This document shows, one piece after another, positions 37,164 through 44,878 of a stretch of DNA of 64,000 nt (its first letter is position 1; each line of letters opens with the position of its first letter). The DNA comes from Actinomycetota bacterium (GTDB lineage Bacteria > Actinomycetota > Acidimicrobiia > Acidimicrobiales > JAMCPD01): NCBI GenBank assembly GCA_023379935.1, contig JAMCPD010000011.1, positions 1 through 64,000 of the forward strand. The letters are read 5' to 3'. A program made the position numbers and the translations under genes. The notes under the pieces were generated by a model, which worked only from the letters and a program-made list of their open reading frames with translations, was not told where the DNA came from and searched no databases.

Positions 37164-37191
37164 GTCAGTATATTTAATATTAACATATAAA

Positions 37192-37935
37192 TCAGGTAGG
37201 TATCTGCCATTTGGCGCGCGTAGATACAGTCGGCCACTCCACTACAAATTGATAACGATCACCTCGAACAATAGAACTTCGCCATTCAACCGTTCTTGTA
37301 CTGCTCTTGGTGATTCTTTCAAGAGAAAAAGCAGCCTCCTTTTGGGGAAGATGCAACAAGTCTCTATCGCGAAGAGTTGGATTAATCGGGCGAATTCTTT
37401 CTAAACCTTCCGTTATAATCGTGTCGCAATATTTTGCCAAGTGATCATATAGTGATCCGGATGTAAGGTCTATCTCCAATAAGGGAGCAGCCATATCTGC
37501 AGGCAGGTAGGATTTGTCCAGTGCCAACGGTTCGTTTCCGGCATATCGGAGCCGTTCTATATAAAGGCACTCATCGTTTGGATCAAGGCCTAGGCGCTCG
37601 CCGGCTATGTTTGCTTGACGGAGCTCCAATACGCGAACTTCACTTCGTTCTTTTACGCCTGTATCCAATATGGTGCATGCAAGGCTGTAAAATCCCGCGA
37701 GGGGCTGTTCTAAACGCGGATGTACCACAAAAGTCCCGCGTCCCTGGTGGCGTTGCAACAGTCCTTGTTCGGCAATTTTGCGAATAGATTCCCTTACGGT
37801 GTATCTGCTAACCCCATACTCTTGCACGATATCTTCTTCTGTTGGAAACTTATCCTCGAACTCCCCTTTTCCTATACGAACTTGCAAATCTGCCGCAAGC
37901 TGTGCCCATAGTGGGATCAGACTTGACCTGTTCAA
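37192..37935 (-). CDS. GntR-family regulator with UTRA ligand domain
   Basis: 247-residue transcription factor. Residues about 8-75 form the winged helix: LWAQLAADLQVRIGKGEFEDKFPTEEDIVQEYGVSRYTVRESIRKIAEQGLL, followed by the wing QRHQGRGTFVV. Residues about 95-240 form a UTRA (HutC-type) ligand-binding domain (RLRYAGNEPLALDKSYLP; LERITKSSTRTVEWRSSIVRGDRYQFVVEW). HutC-type regulators usually control the adjacent operon in response to a small molecule. It lies 10 bp behind the DUF1634 gene and so probably controls the TauE-like transporter operon and perhaps the GH39-like gene. Confidence 0.92.
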   Translation of the reverse strand: MNRSSLIPLWAQLAADLQVRIGKGEFEDKFPTEEDIVQEYGVSRYTVRESIRKIAEQGLLQRHQGRGTFVVHPRLEQPLAGFYSLACTILDTGVKERSEVRVLELRQANIAGERLGLDPNDECLYIERLRYAGNEPLALDKSYLPADMAAPLLEIDLTSGSLYDHLAKYCDTIITEGLERIRPINPTLRDRDLLHLPQKEAAFSLERITKSSTRTVEWRSSIVRGDRYQFVVEWPTVSTRAKWQIPT

Positions 37936-37945
37936 CCGCGTAACT

Positions 37946-38389
37946 TCAACCTCCAGCCTTGCCCAAAAAGAAGGATCCTACAAGCGCAATCAGCACAAAT
38001 GATGTAACTGCAACCATTGCCGGATCTTTCTCGTATACAAAAGCAAATACAGAAACCGCCACTCTCATGACGGGGGTTAAGATCAACAACGTAAGCCCAA
38101 GAACTATTATGCCCCTGCCTTGTCGGTTTGCGAGTGAATGGATTACTCCGGCAAAAGTGTCCGGGAAGGGGTAGTGGGCGTTGGTCAGGTTTTGATATGT
38201 GAAATGTGATAAATATTCGGGGTGATGTATAAAAGATACGGTTAGTCCGGCTGCAATAACTATTATGCTCAGTACTACCCCTATACGCAGCACCAAGCTG
38301 ATGATCAGTTCAACCTTTCTGACCTTTTCTATTTGGCGGAGATAACTGTCCGGTAAGGCTTTTGAACAGCTTGGAGTGGGTTTGCTCAA
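37946..38389 (-). CDS. DUF1634 membrane protein
   Basis: 147 residues with three transmembrane helices (about 30-52, 90-112 and 122-143). The pattern (ISLVLRIGVVLSIIVIAAGL, then GIIVLGLTLLILTPVMRVAVSVFAFVYEKDPAMVAVTSFVLIALV) is that of DUF1634, which is almost always found beside TauE/SafE-type permeases and is presumed to work with them. Its start overlaps the permease stop by 4 bp. Confidence 0.88.
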   Translation of the reverse strand: MSKPTPSCSKALPDSYLRQIEKVRKVELIISLVLRIGVVLSIIVIAAGLTVSFIHHPEYLSHFTYQNLTNAHYPFPDTFAGVIHSLANRQGRGIIVLGLTLLILTPVMRVAVSVFAFVYEKDPAMVAVTSFVLIALVGSFFLGKAGG

Positions 38390-39237
38390 AATGCGAACCC
38401 CCTTTGGAACATTTCAAACGCTATTACCAGCAGTACGACAACAAAAACGGTTCTTATTACTTTGCTTTTCATCTTGCCGAGTATAAGGGACCCTACAGTC
38501 GCCCCACAAAGAACTCCGATCGCCACCGGTGCTGCAATTATAGGATCAATCTGGCCCCTGGCGAAGTATACACCGGCACTGGCCGCTGCTGTTACTCCTA
38601 TCATAAAGTTACTGGTTGCGGTTGAGACCTTCATGGGAAGGTGCATGGCTAAGTCCATAGCGGGTACTTTTAAGGCACCTGACCCGATACCCAATAGCGC
38701 ACTTACCATTCCCGCAAGATACATAAGGACAAGTCCGAGTTTTGTCCCTGTTATTTTATAAGTTATTTCTCGTCCTTCTGCTTCGTCATAGTATGAACCG
38801 CCAAGCTTGAGGCGGTTGGCGATGCGATCATTGGATACGCTCAGCAAACGATCTTCATGACGTTTGATGTACATGGCAACACCGGAGTAGCAAAGTATCA
38901 GCCCAAAGAGAATAAACAGCACCTGTGGAGGTAGTATGGTTGTCAGAAATGCCCCCGAGATAGCCCCCGTGGTAGTAGCTATCTCTAAGAACATACCTGC
39001 GCGCAGGTTTGTCATACGCTCTCTCACATATGCAGCGGCAGCTCCGGACGAGGTTGCTATTACTGATACGATTGATGCGCCTATAGCTAAGCGAATATCT
39101 ACATGAAACACGAGGGTAAGTACCGGAACCACTATTACTCCGCCACCAAGACCTATAAGCGATCCGAGTATGCCCGCAGCTATGGATATCAAGAACATCA
39201 GTATTACGAAGTCAAGAGGGTTCATTATTTCCATCAT
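38386..39237 (-). CDS. TauE/SafE-family permease
   Basis: 283 residues with about eight transmembrane helices. The two homologous halves each contain the family's glycine-rich segment: GILGSLIGLGGGVIVVPVL near the N-terminus and GMVSALLGIGSGALKVPAM in the second half. The family exports sulfite, sulfoacetate or other organic anions. It is the first gene of an operon with DUF1634 and a GntR regulator. It is transcribed away from mraZ, and the 237-bp gap between them contains the mraZ control region. Confidence 0.9.
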   Translation of the reverse strand: MMEIMNPLDFVILMFLISIAAGILGSLIGLGGGVIVVPVLTLVFHVDIRLAIGASIVSVIATSSGAAAAYVRERMTNLRAGMFLEIATTTGAISGAFLTTILPPQVLFILFGLILCYSGVAMYIKRHEDRLLSVSNDRIANRLKLGGSYYDEAEGREITYKITGTKLGLVLMYLAGMVSALLGIGSGALKVPAMDLAMHLPMKVSTATSNFMIGVTAAASAGVYFARGQIDPIIAAPVAIGVLCGATVGSLILGKMKSKVIRTVFVVVLLVIAFEMFQRGFAF

Positions 39238-39337
39238 AACATTTGTCCGTACAACCGCACAATTTCATACAAGATTACAAGAGTATTTATTTTGGTGAAC
39301 TTTCCAATACTTTCGTCACTTATCGCAAAGATCCCAA

Positions 39338-39407
39338 AAAATGGAGAAATTATGATAAAAGTGTTGACTTGTGTATCAAAATGGAGTAAAGTGGTCTGAA
39401 GTGGCGC
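39338..39407 (+). promoter_or_regulatory. MraZ operator: in-phase 10-bp repeats
   Basis: Immediately before the mraZ -10 box, three adjacent 10-mers read AAAATGGAGT (39378-39387), AAAGTGGTCT (39388-39397) and GAAGTGGCGC (39398-39407). Further copies in the same 10-bp phase are AAAGTGTTGA (39358-39367) and AAAATGGAGA (39338-39347), with weaker units between. The pattern AAAGTGK-N3, or TGGnn with 5-nt spacers, is the known binding pattern of MraZ, the repressor coded by the first gene. This supports autoregulation of the cluster. Confidence 0.8.
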
Positions 39408-39408
39408 G

Positions 39409-39414
39409 TATAAT
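39409..39414 (+). promoter_or_regulatory. mraZ promoter -10 box
   Basis: A consensus TATAAT directly follows the last operator repeat. The expected start near 39421 gives a leader of about 54 nt with a G-rich ribosome binding region (GGGGAGGGCGG). No separate -35 is seen; the operator repeats occupy that place, so bound MraZ would block RNA polymerase. Confidence 0.65.
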
Positions 39415-39474
39415 ATACATAGATAAACTGAATAGGCAGATAAAGGTAGTGGGATATGGGGAGGGCGGATTCTG

Positions 39475-39903
39475 ATGGCAGCAAGATTTTTCGGCCGTTA
39501 TGAGCACACCATAGACCCCAAGGGACGCTTAATCTTGCCGTCAAAGTACAGGGTGCACTTTCCCGGTAAGGGATTTTTAGGGTTTTACAAAGATGAAGGG
39601 TGTGATGAAGGGTGCTTAATGTTATGGCCGGAAGAAGAGTTTAATCTGCAGATGAATCGCTGGCGGGAGCAGTTGGAACGCGGCGGTGCTCTCGAACGCA
39701 ATGATGTACGAAAGAGTGCTTCTTCCATATACGAGGTGGATATTGATTCTACGCATGGAAGGGTTAATATCCCTTCTCAACTCAGAAAGAGTGCAAAGTT
39801 GCTGGGGGATGGTCCTGTTTCGGTTATGGTGTCTGGGATAGTGGATCATTTAGAGCTGTGGAATCCCAGTTTATGGGTTGAAAAGGTGGGTGTTATGGAG
39901 TAA
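39475..39903 (+). CDS. mraZ: Transcriptional regulator MraZ
   Basis: 142 residues, AbrB-like double-domain DNA-binding protein that forms ring-shaped oligomers and controls the dcw cluster. Both half-domains are clear: FFGRYEHTIDPKGRLILPSKYR and SSIYEVDIDSTHGRVNIPSQLRKSA (DxxGRxxxP motif in each). A 12-bp tandem duplication (39592-39615) in the first half gives KDEGCDEGC, which puts two cysteines four apart. The gene is the first of the division and wall cluster. Confidence 0.96.
   Translation: MAARFFGRYEHTIDPKGRLILPSKYRVHFPGKGFLGFYKDEGCDEGCLMLWPEEEFNLQMNRWREQLERGGALERNDVRKSASSIYEVDIDSTHGRVNIPSQLRKSAKLLGDGPVSVMVSGIVDHLELWNPSLWVEKVGVME
39592..39615 (+). repeat. 12-bp tandem duplication in mraZ
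   Basis: GATGAAGGGTGT and GATGAAGGGTGC in a row, coding DEGCDEGC. It falls within a loop ahead of the LMLWPEEEF segment of the first AbrB-like half. Confidence 0.85.
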
Positions 39904-39971
39904 GTCCTTGCCGGAATATATATGCGCATGCACCCTTGGCATTATCCGGTTTTAAAGCCTCTTTGCTTTTG

Positions 39972-40109
39972 GCTCATGCGCTGCCCTTCGATTTTGGTGG
40001 AAACTGTATCTCTCATCCCATAACCTCCTTTTCCACCCCGGCGAGAAAGCCGGTTCCCTTACGATCGAAGGGCAGCGGATGAGCTGAAGAAGACTGCCAA
40101 GGAGGTTAT
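39972..40109 (+). ncRNA. Structured leader RNA between mraZ and rsmH (mraW-motif candidate)
   Basis: A long stem pairs 39972-39992 with 40064-40084 (20 of 21 positions). Inside are hairpin GGTGGAA/TTCCACC (39996-40002 with 40031-40037), whose 28-nt loop ends in ATAACCTCCTT (40020-40030), and hairpin CCGGC/GCCGG (40038-40042 with 40049-40053). Downstream of the stem AAGGAGGTTAT (40099-40109) is perfectly complementary to that loop end, forming an 11-bp pseudoknot. The pairing joins an anti-Shine-Dalgarno-like sequence to a perfect Shine-Dalgarno sequence. An RNA motif named mraW is known upstream of this gene in other actinobacteria; I cannot confirm that this is a member. It probably controls rsmH and the downstream operon. 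Confidence 0.75.
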
Positions 40110-40155
40110 AGCGCTAAGGACCCCAGAAAACCGGCGGAGAAATATTTAGAAAATA

Positions 40156-41139
40156 GTGACAATAGAGAAAAGAATGACAGCAGATAAAACAGAGACAGCC
40201 AACTTATATCACCAGCCAGTTATGGTTAAAGAGGTGGTATCTCTCTTGAATCCCGTGCCGAGAGGGACTGTAGTTGATGCAACCGTCGGCGGTGGCGGTC
40301 ACTCACTTGCGATACTTGAGTCGCGAGATGACATAAACATTTTAGGTCTGGACCATGATCCGGATGCTCTTTTAGCCGCAAGGAAAACACTAAGCAGGTT
40401 TGAGGGGCGGTTTCAACTTCTAGAGTCCAACTTTTCAAAGATCAAAGAACTTGGCCATCTCGGCTATCTATCCAAAATTAGTGGAATCTTGTTTGATCTA
40501 GGGGTAAGTGCCGCTCAACTGGCTTCTCCTGATCGCGGTTTTTCATATCACGTTGACGGCCCTTTGGATATGAGAATGAACCCTAAACAACAAAAGAGTG
40601 CCATGGATGTAGTGAACGCTTCGGACGAAAATATTCTTGCCGATTTAATTTCACTAAGCGGCGAAAGGCGTTTCGCGAGAAAAATTGCCAAGGCAATAGT
40701 GGCTTCACGACCACTCACAACCACTGCTGAGCTGGCAAGGGTTATAGCAATAGCGGTTCCGGTTGTAGGTCGGGGAAGAAGAAAAGCTCACCCGGCAAGA
40801 AAGGTATTCCAGGCTATAAGAATAGAGGTTAATGCTGAGCTTAAAGTATTACCGATGGCGTTGAAAGATGCCATCGATGTACTGATACCAGGCGGTAGAT
40901 GTCTAGTTATTTCTTATCATTCAGGTGAAGATCGCATTGTCAAACAGGAGTTCAAGAATGCCGTTTTAGGTTACTGCAGTTGCCCCACAGGTTTACCCTG
41001 CGTTTGTGGAGCTGTTGGTGAGGTTAGTTTACTCACTAAAAAGGCTTTGGTCCCGAGCTCTTTTGAGATAGAGAACAACCGCAAAGCCAGATCAGCCAAG
41101 TTGAGAGCTGTTGAGAAATTGGAGGTGATCTCAGGTTGA
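40156..41139 (+). CDS. rsmH: 16S rRNA (cytosine1402-N4)-methyltransferase
   Basis: AdoMet-dependent enzyme (older name MraW) that methylates N4 of C1402 in 16S rRNA. Landmarks: YHQPVMVKEVVSLL, AdoMet-binding VDATVGGGGHS, GLDHDPDAL, GILFDLGVSAAQLASPDRGFSYHVDGPLDMRM, and VFQAIRIEVNAEL. A GTG at 40156 and an ATG at 40174 are both possible starts; the ATG follows GAGAAAAGA, a weak ribosome site. It lies 253 bp after mraZ, separated by the structured leader RNA. It overlaps ftsL by 4 bp (TTGA). Confidence 0.96.
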   Translation: MTIEKRMTADKTETANLYHQPVMVKEVVSLLNPVPRGTVVDATVGGGGHSLAILESRDDINILGLDHDPDALLAARKTLSRFEGRFQLLESNFSKIKELGHLGYLSKISGILFDLGVSAAQLASPDRGFSYHVDGPLDMRMNPKQQKSAMDVVNASDENILADLISLSGERRFARKIAKAIVASRPLTTTAELARVIAIAVPVVGRGRRKAHPARKVFQAIRIEVNAELKVLPMALKDAIDVLIPGGRCLVISYHSGEDRIVKQEFKNAVLGYCSCPTGLPCVCGAVGEVSLLTKKALVPSSFEIENNRKARSAKLRAVEKLEVISG

Positions 41140-41591
41140 GGTCAGCACAGCCCAAGTCAGTTCCGACTCGGACAGTCAGCTCAAAGACATCCAATCCTAA
41201 AGTGGGGGCTGCTAAGCCGCCGCTTAGGGTTGTCGGTCCGCCTCCCAAGCAGCATGGCAAGCGGTATGGGCTGGTGATTAAACTACTTTTAAACACACGT
41301 ATCGTTATTGCTTTGTCATTTATGGTGCTGGTTGGGAGTTTGTTGATGGTAGTTGCGTCTCATGCCATACTGGCGGAAAAGCAGGTGACTTTAGATCAGA
41401 AGCGACTGGAGCTTTCCAAACTCCAATCAGTTAATCAAAATTTGAAGTTTCAAATATCACAGCTTCAATCCCCAACGCGTATTATAGCTGATGCTCAAGG
41501 TAAGTTTCATATGGTTATACCCAACTCCGTGGTTTATCTTATGACCAATTCGATAGGGAGTTCAACAGTTGGAATAAAGGAGGGAAAATGA
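41136..41591 (+). CDS. ftsL: FtsL-like division protein
   Basis: 151 residues from a TTG start. A basic, proline-rich cytoplasmic N-terminus of about 50 residues is followed by one transmembrane helix (about 53-77) and a periplasmic-side coiled coil (LAEKQVTLDQKRLELSKLQSVNQNLKFQISQL). The gene is recognised by this layout and by its place between rsmH and ftsI; FtsL sequences are poorly conserved. FtsL forms a complex with FtsQ and DivIC/FtsB that activates FtsW-FtsI. It overlaps both neighbours by 4 bp. Confidence 0.85.
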   Translation: MRSAQPKSVPTRTVSSKTSNPKVGAAKPPLRVVGPPPKQHGKRYGLVIKLLLNTRIVIALSFMVLVGSLLMVVASHAILAEKQVTLDQKRLELSKLQSVNQNLKFQISQLQSPTRIIADAQGKFHMVIPNSVVYLMTNSIGSSTVGIKEGK

Positions 41592-43396
41592 CCGCTCGTA
41601 CTTTTCCCGGGCGTATACCTAAACGAACTCTGCGAGGCAGTGCTCGTAAAAAGGCACGCAGCAGTTTTTTTGCTTCAAAACGGTTTATATTTACCTGGTT
41701 TATGCTGGCTGTAACATTTATATTTACGATTGGAAGGCTTACTTATATACAAGGAGTCGACTCTTCCCACTACGCTTCGTTAGCTGGTTTATCTCAAACA
41801 GTTAGTTTGCCTGCCCTCAGAGGAAGTATATATGGGCGCAACGGCGGGGTAATTGCCATGTCGGTTCCTGAGCCTGAGCTGATAGCAGATCCCTACAGAA
41901 TACATAACCCCGCTATGCAAGCAGCCATTCTTGCTCCGATTTTGGGTAGCACGGTTGCCAGCCTTGACTCAAAGCTAAGCGAACCGACAGGATTTGTTCC
42001 ATTGGCTTTTGGTCTTTCCGCTTCAGTCGTGAACAAGATAACAACCCTTATTGAACAAAGGGCTGTACATGGCCTTGTTATTGAAGAGCAGCAAAAGAGG
42101 GTATATCCTGCTTCCAACCTTGATTTAGCCATTATCGGTTCAACCAACATATACAATCAGGGAATAAGCGGGTTGGAGTATCAGTACAATAACGTTCTTT
42201 CAGGAAAAAACGGTGAAGCACAAGTTCAACAATCACCTTATGGACTGGAGTTGCCTGGTGGTTATAAGATTATCCGCCCCGCAGTGGCAGGTAGCTCCAT
42301 AATGCTTACTATAGATACACCCTTACAGTATATTGTACAGGACTACGTGTCTCAAGAGCTGGTTTTATCCAAGGCTAAGGCTGGGGTAGCTGTGGTTATG
42401 AATGTACACACCGGAGCTATCTTGGCAATGGTGAACATGGAGGCTGGAGGCAACAATACAGCAGTTGTAGATCCAACCAACTTAGCATTGCAGACTGTTT
42501 ATGAGCCGGGTTCTGTAATGAAAATTACCACCTTTTCCGCTGCCCTTATGAACCGGCTGATCACTCCGACAACCGTTTTTCGCGTCCCATGGAGTCTGAA
42601 CATAGATGGATCAATCTTCTCAGATGCCTGGTATCATCCCACGGAGAACATGACCGCTACTCATATACTGTCCCACTCATCAAACATAGGAACGATTACA
42701 ATAGCTAAACTGTTGGGTAAGGATAGGGTAGCCCAGTGGCTTAGTGCTTATGGTTTTGGGCAACCTACGGGATTGAACTTTCCTTCAGAGTCATCAGGTT
42801 TTTTCCCCTCACCTTCAAACTGGTCACCTACCGCAATCGGCTCTATGCCCATTGGTCAGGATGAGGCGGTTACTGTGCAGCAAGTAGTCGATGCCTTTGC
42901 CGCGCTTTCAAATGGCGGTGTTTTTGTCCATCCCCGTCTGGTCAGAGCAATCATAGGCCCAAACGGTCATGTGCATCGTCTCTCCCCACTTCCTTCCCGA
43001 CGTCTGGTGTCGCCTACCGTTGCAACTGAACTTATGCAAATGTTCGAGCATGTTGTGTTTGACGGGACAGGTGTTGGGGCGGCAGTAGCAGGTTATTTGG
43101 TGGGTGGGAAAACAGGTACATCTCAACAGCCTTGGGCCAACAAGCCCGGTTATCAACCCGGCAACTTTGACGCCACGTTTGTGGGTTTTGCTCCAGCCCA
43201 GGCGCCTCAGTTAGCCGCTGTTGTGATGTTTGAACATCCAACCCCCATATACGGAGGTTCTGTTTCCGCCCCTGTTTTTGCCAAAATTATGAGTTATGCT
43301 CTAAAACTGTATAATATTCCGCCACCGCCGATACCTGCCGGAACTTATATTCCCACAACGCCCAATCTACCTGTTTCGGTTATGGCATCGCACTGA
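41588..43396 (+). CDS. ftsI: Septal peptidoglycan transpeptidase (PBP3)
   Basis: Class B penicillin-binding protein that cross-links septal peptidoglycan. 602 residues: a basic start, one transmembrane helix (about 35-55), a pedestal domain (RGSIYGRNGGVIAMS) and a transpeptidase domain with the active-site serine in the SxxK motif EPGSVMKI, the SxN motif SHSSNIG and the KTG motif GGKTGTSQ. No PASTA repeats follow. It overlaps ftsL by 4 bp and acts with FtsW, encoded further down. Confidence 0.96.
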   Translation: MTARTFPGRIPKRTLRGSARKKARSSFFASKRFIFTWFMLAVTFIFTIGRLTYIQGVDSSHYASLAGLSQTVSLPALRGSIYGRNGGVIAMSVPEPELIADPYRIHNPAMQAAILAPILGSTVASLDSKLSEPTGFVPLAFGLSASVVNKITTLIEQRAVHGLVIEEQQKRVYPASNLDLAIIGSTNIYNQGISGLEYQYNNVLSGKNGEAQVQQSPYGLELPGGYKIIRPAVAGSSIMLTIDTPLQYIVQDYVSQELVLSKAKAGVAVVMNVHTGAILAMVNMEAGGNNTAVVDPTNLALQTVYEPGSVMKITTFSAALMNRLITPTTVFRVPWSLNIDGSIFSDAWYHPTENMTATHILSHSSNIGTITIAKLLGKDRVAQWLSAYGFGQPTGLNFPSESSGFFPSPSNWSPTAIGSMPIGQDEAVTVQQVVDAFAALSNGGVFVHPRLVRAIIGPNGHVHRLSPLPSRRLVSPTVATELMQMFEHVVFDGTGVGAAVAGYLVGGKTGTSQQPWANKPGYQPGNFDATFVGFAPAQAPQLAAVVMFEHPTPIYGGSVSAPVFAKIMSYALKLYNIPPPPIPAGTYIPTTPNLPVSVMASH

Positions 43397-43408
43397 GCGG
43401 AGTAGAAG

Positions 43409-44878
43409 ATGAAGTTGGAGATGATTTTCAATGAACTTCAAAAATTGGATAACCAATCGTCGGATAACCAACCGGGACACCTCCGATCCGTGGGTGATTT
43501 GAAAGCTGTCGAGGTAAAAGGCATCGCGTTCGATTCGCGCCTTGTAACCCCGGGAGATTTATTTTGTTGTATAGCAGGTGAGAAGGCAGATGGACACGAT
43601 TTTGCCTTTGATGCGGAGTCAAAAGGCGCGCTCGGGCTTTTGTGTGAAAAACCCTTACCAAATCTTTCACTGCCTCAAATAGTGGTTGGAATCGGTAGGG
43701 CACGACGATCAATGGCAAAAGCAGCCGGAATATTTTTTGCCAATCCGCATTTAGGGTTTGTAACCGCCGGTGTAACAGGGACTAATGGGAAGACAACTGT
43801 TACTCATATACTGGGGTCTATCTTTGATTTAAATGGTTGGCCAAGCCTTGTTATAGGAACATTGGGACAAAGCAGAACTACGCCTGAAGCACCGCTGCTT
43901 TGTAAAGCGCTTATTCGTGCGCATGAGCAGGGTAAGTCGGCAGTTGCAATGGAAGTCTCATCTCACGGATTGGCGCAGTATCGGGTTGACTGCATGAGGT
44001 TCAATGTGGCCGTATTCACCAACTTGAGCCACGATCATCTCGACTATCATAAGGATATGGACTCCTACTTCTTGGCCAAAGCAAGGTTGTTTAGCACAGA
44101 ACTTTCAGACTGTGGGGTGGTAAATACGGATGATATGTGGGGTAAGCGCTTGATGGAAGTGTCACAAATTCCATTACGGTCTTTTTCAAATAAAGAGGCT
44201 ACTGAGTTGGAGGTGTTAGATTCGCGAATAAGTTTTATATGGAGGGGCAGAAAAGTTACCTTTAATTCAGGAGCTATGTTTAACGTATCCAATGTACTGG
44301 CTGCAGCCAATGCAGCCTTGGAACTTGGAATAAATGAAGACATAATTGTAGAAGGAGTTGCCAAAACACCCCCTGTTGAGGGACGGTTTCAGTTTGTCTT
44401 CCATGGTCCTCCGTTTTCAGTTGTTGTTGATTATGCCCATACGCCAGATGCTTTGCGTTCCGCTATTCATGCCTGTCGACAAGTTTTAAAAACAACCAAA
44501 GGAGGAAGAGTCCTGGTGGTTTTTGGTTGCGGGGGAACACGGGATGCGACAAAACGACCCGAAATGGGAGCAGTTGCGTCTGAGCTTGCCGATGTGGTGG
44601 TTATAACCTCCGACAACCCGCGTTATGAAAACCCTGAGGCAATTGTCAAAAGTATTGAAAGCGGCATAGTCCCAGGGTCCGAAGTACTGAGCATAGTTGA
44701 CAGAGCTGAAGCAATTTATAAGGTATGCTCAATGGCCAAGACGGGCGATATAGTGCTTGTCGCAGGCAAGGGGCACGAAACTACTCAGCAGATAGGCGAT
44801 GAGTTTATTGATTTCAGCGATACCGAGGTTGTAAAGTCGGCAGTAGAGAAGTTAACGGGATCCGGAGCCTCGACATGA
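43409..44878 (+). CDS. murE: UDP-MurNAc-tripeptide ligase
   Basis: Adds the third amino acid to UDP-MurNAc-L-Ala-D-Glu; meso-diaminopimelate would be usual in actinobacteria. 489 residues with FDSRLVTPGDLFCCIAG at the N-terminus, ATP loop TGTNGKTTVTHIL, VFTNLSHDHLDYHKD, and the C-terminal CGGTRDATKRPEMG and TSDNPRYENPEAI (DNPR is the motif that binds diaminopimelate). The N-terminal DNQSSDNQP comes from an imperfect 15-bp duplication at 43445-43474. The next gene is mraY; murF, which normally stands between them, is missing. Confidence 0.96.
   Translation: MKLEMIFNELQKLDNQSSDNQPGHLRSVGDLKAVEVKGIAFDSRLVTPGDLFCCIAGEKADGHDFAFDAESKGALGLLCEKPLPNLSLPQIVVGIGRARRSMAKAAGIFFANPHLGFVTAGVTGTNGKTTVTHILGSIFDLNGWPSLVIGTLGQSRTTPEAPLLCKALIRAHEQGKSAVAMEVSSHGLAQYRVDCMRFNVAVFTNLSHDHLDYHKDMDSYFLAKARLFSTELSDCGVVNTDDMWGKRLMEVSQIPLRSFSNKEATELEVLDSRISFIWRGRKVTFNSGAMFNVSNVLAAANAALELGINEDIIVEGVAKTPPVEGRFQFVFHGPPFSVVVDYAHTPDALRSAIHACRQVLKTTKGGRVLVVFGCGGTRDATKRPEMGAVASELADVVVITSDNPRYENPEAIVKSIESGIVPGSEVLSIVDRAEAIYKVCSMAKTGDIVLVAGKGHETTQQIGDEFIDFSDTEVVKSAVEKLTGSGAST
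43445..43474 (+). repeat. 15-bp tandem duplication in murE
   Basis: TTGGATAACCAATCG and TCGGATAACCAACCG (two mismatches), coding LDNQSSDNQP in the N-terminal variable part of MurE. Confidence 0.7.

Noticed and set aside
35589-39237. A single polysaccharide-utilisation locus from GH39 to the TauE-type permease
   Set aside because: Same strand and tight spacing, but no sugar transporter or polysaccharide-binding protein; the TauE and DUF1634 pair points to organic anion export. Left as a possible shared transcript only.
40099-40130. Leader peptide using the perfect ribosome site at 40099-40105
   Set aside because: No ATG, GTG or TTG occurs within a usable distance. The sequence is better explained as a pseudoknot strand.
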